Assembly (NCBI GenBank): GCA_015680685.1
Contig: MNCI01037977.1
Location: 359,262-423,261, forward strand
Length of the DNA stretch: 64,000 nucleotides
Origin: Gnetum montanum
Lineage: Eukaryota; Streptophyta; Gnetopsida; Gnetales; Gnetaceae
Direction of reading: 5' to 3'
The notes under the pieces were generated by a model, which was not told the DNA's origin, made no database searches, and saw nothing but the letters and a program-made list of their open reading frames with translations. This document shows, in pieces, positions 62,910-64,000 of this stretch; positions within the stretch are counted from its first letter, which is position 1; every line of letters begins with the position of its first letter. Made by a program: the position numbers and the translations under genes.

Positions 62910-64000
62910 AGCATGAAACGTGTGCTGACACCTTTCCTTCAAGGCTTTCAGAACAAACTTGAATCCGATAAAATTTGCAACAAAAATAACGACCTTACGA
63001 ACCAACCAGCCCTGCAACGGAGTTGACGTTTCCGCCAGTGCCATTGCCCTTGCCAGAACTCAGTAGTGTGCTTGCTGTTCTTCTGCAACCATGCTATTCA
63101 GTGCAAGCTGTTCATGTATTTTTGGTAAATTCATGTTAATGCTTTTTTAATATATGTTGCCGCGTCGAATCAGTTCCCTCGGGCCCAAATTCAAAAAGTG
63201 ACCGGGCGTTTGACAACGCAAAAAAACACAATATTACAACAATATCATAAAACTTTATAGCTTCTCACGTGCTTATGCACACTTAAGAACTTTTGCTTTG
63301 GTAGTTTTAAATTATAGGTTTGATTAGTTTCAATTTTGGTGAGTAATGGTGTAATGTTGAGTTATAATAATTAATTTTATAACTTCAAAGGGTTTGATTT
63401 TGGTAGAGAATATTGAGTTAATTGTCTATTCAATGTTGAAAGGTTTTTAGGTTTGCCTATACAGATTTATGTTTGCATGCACGATGACACAAGTTTGGTT
63501 CAGAATCATGAGTTTCGATGTAAACTGGAGGTCCAAGTCAACAAATACATAATGTTTCCCTCCCCACGAAATCATGCCTTTCAATAGAAATTAAAGGTCC
63601 AAATTAGAAGGAACCTGATGTTACCCTCCGCAACGGGAATGGCACCCTCACGAGCAACGTGTCGTCCTAGTCTAATGACATTTCACAAGCTCAAGATGCA
63701 CTTGAACCCACCTTTTCCATTGTTGTTCCCCCTTCAAGCACAAAAAATGTAGTAGAGTAAACGAATAAAGAATACAAACCCTCGCATCGAAGCATCATTT
63801 TTAACACAAACAATGTGCATCCATTCTACAAGTCCTTTCCATAGGATTAATGGATAAGGGAAACATCAAAACAAGGCTTCTAGTTTTCCAGAACTTAATA
63901 GTGATATGCACCGAAGAGATGCATTTTCCCTACGTGAGGTACTTTTCGAACGTACAGAAAACAAAAAATACGTTTGAATACGTGAAAAGTACGTAATGAA
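62910..64000 (-). promoter_or_regulatory. Upstream region of the DIS3L-like gene
   Basis: Putative 5' leader and promoter. Read on the minus strand, a TTTGGGCCC site II-like element (63181-63189) lies about 270 bp above the start codon and a CACGTG G-box at 63266-63271. TGGGCC elements are common in plant RNA-processing and housekeeping promoters. No convincing TATA box was seen within the first 300 bp. The rest to 64000 has no gene that I recognise. Confidence 0.4.

Noticed and set aside
62910-63044. Upstream ATG at 63044 as the true start
   Set aside because: It adds 45 hydrophobic residues not found in DIS3-family proteins, and the downstream MLQ matches the family start and spacing to YLRDD. 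Kept only as an alternative.
1-64000. Prokaryotic operon, phage or defence system
   Set aside because: Spliced eukaryotic exons, LTRs, poly(A)-tailed LINEs and intron structure rule out a bacterial origin; no tRNA or rRNA gene was seen.

Overview
The window is nuclear DNA from a seed plant. It is AT-rich, has U2-type GT-AG introns, and is packed with plant-style LINEs and Ty3/gypsy- and Ty1/copia-type LTR retrotransposons. Introns of 9 to 15.5 kb filled with decayed retroelements inside one ordinary gene point to a gymnosperm or another very large genome. That organism call is inference, since no taxon-specific marker was seen.

One host gene dominates. On the minus strand, 25 coding exons between 62909 (start codon) and 3855 encode the first 880 residues of a DIS3/RNase II-family 3'-5' exoribonuclease. 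Every intron found has GT-AG borders, and the 25 exon lengths sum to 2640 nt, exactly 880 codons with no stop. In order the protein has a CR3-type cysteine motif, a PIN-like domain, two cold-shock-like OB folds and the RNB catalytic domain. The end of RNB and the S1 domain (about 170-200 residues by comparison with the family) lie beyond position 1. Many diagnostic positions resemble DIS3L (DIS3-like 1), described from animals as the cytoplasmic exosome nuclease, more than plant RRP44A/DIS3. The PIN domain lacks part of the usual acidic quartet while the RNB aspartates are intact, the same pattern as animal DIS3L. This is the most interesting feature of the window.

Layout from left to right: intron 25 (1-3854) holds LINE debris and a 180-bp tandem duplication; exons 25-23 lie at 3855-7717; intron 22 (7718-17168) holds two LINEs, a truncated LINE with clear target-site duplications and an unexplained acidic reading-frame fragment; exons 22-16 lie at 17169-21111. 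Intron 15 (21112-36628) is a LINE split by a 9.2-kb non-autonomous LTR retrotransposon (26254-35446). Exon 15 is followed by intron 14 (36760-45782), with a copia element, a small LTR-like unit carrying a minisatellite, and two tail-to-tail LINEs. Exons 14-1 are at 45783-62909, with a solo LTR in intron 13, a second LTR-like block and an imperfect-palindrome array in intron 3, and small LINE tails in other introns. The start-codon-proximal region (62910-64000) carries possible promoter motifs.

The mobile elements all look dead: in-frame TAG/TGA stops, frameshifts, damaged reverse transcriptase boxes and truncations. The host exons are undamaged, so the gene is probably functional despite a span above 59 kb.
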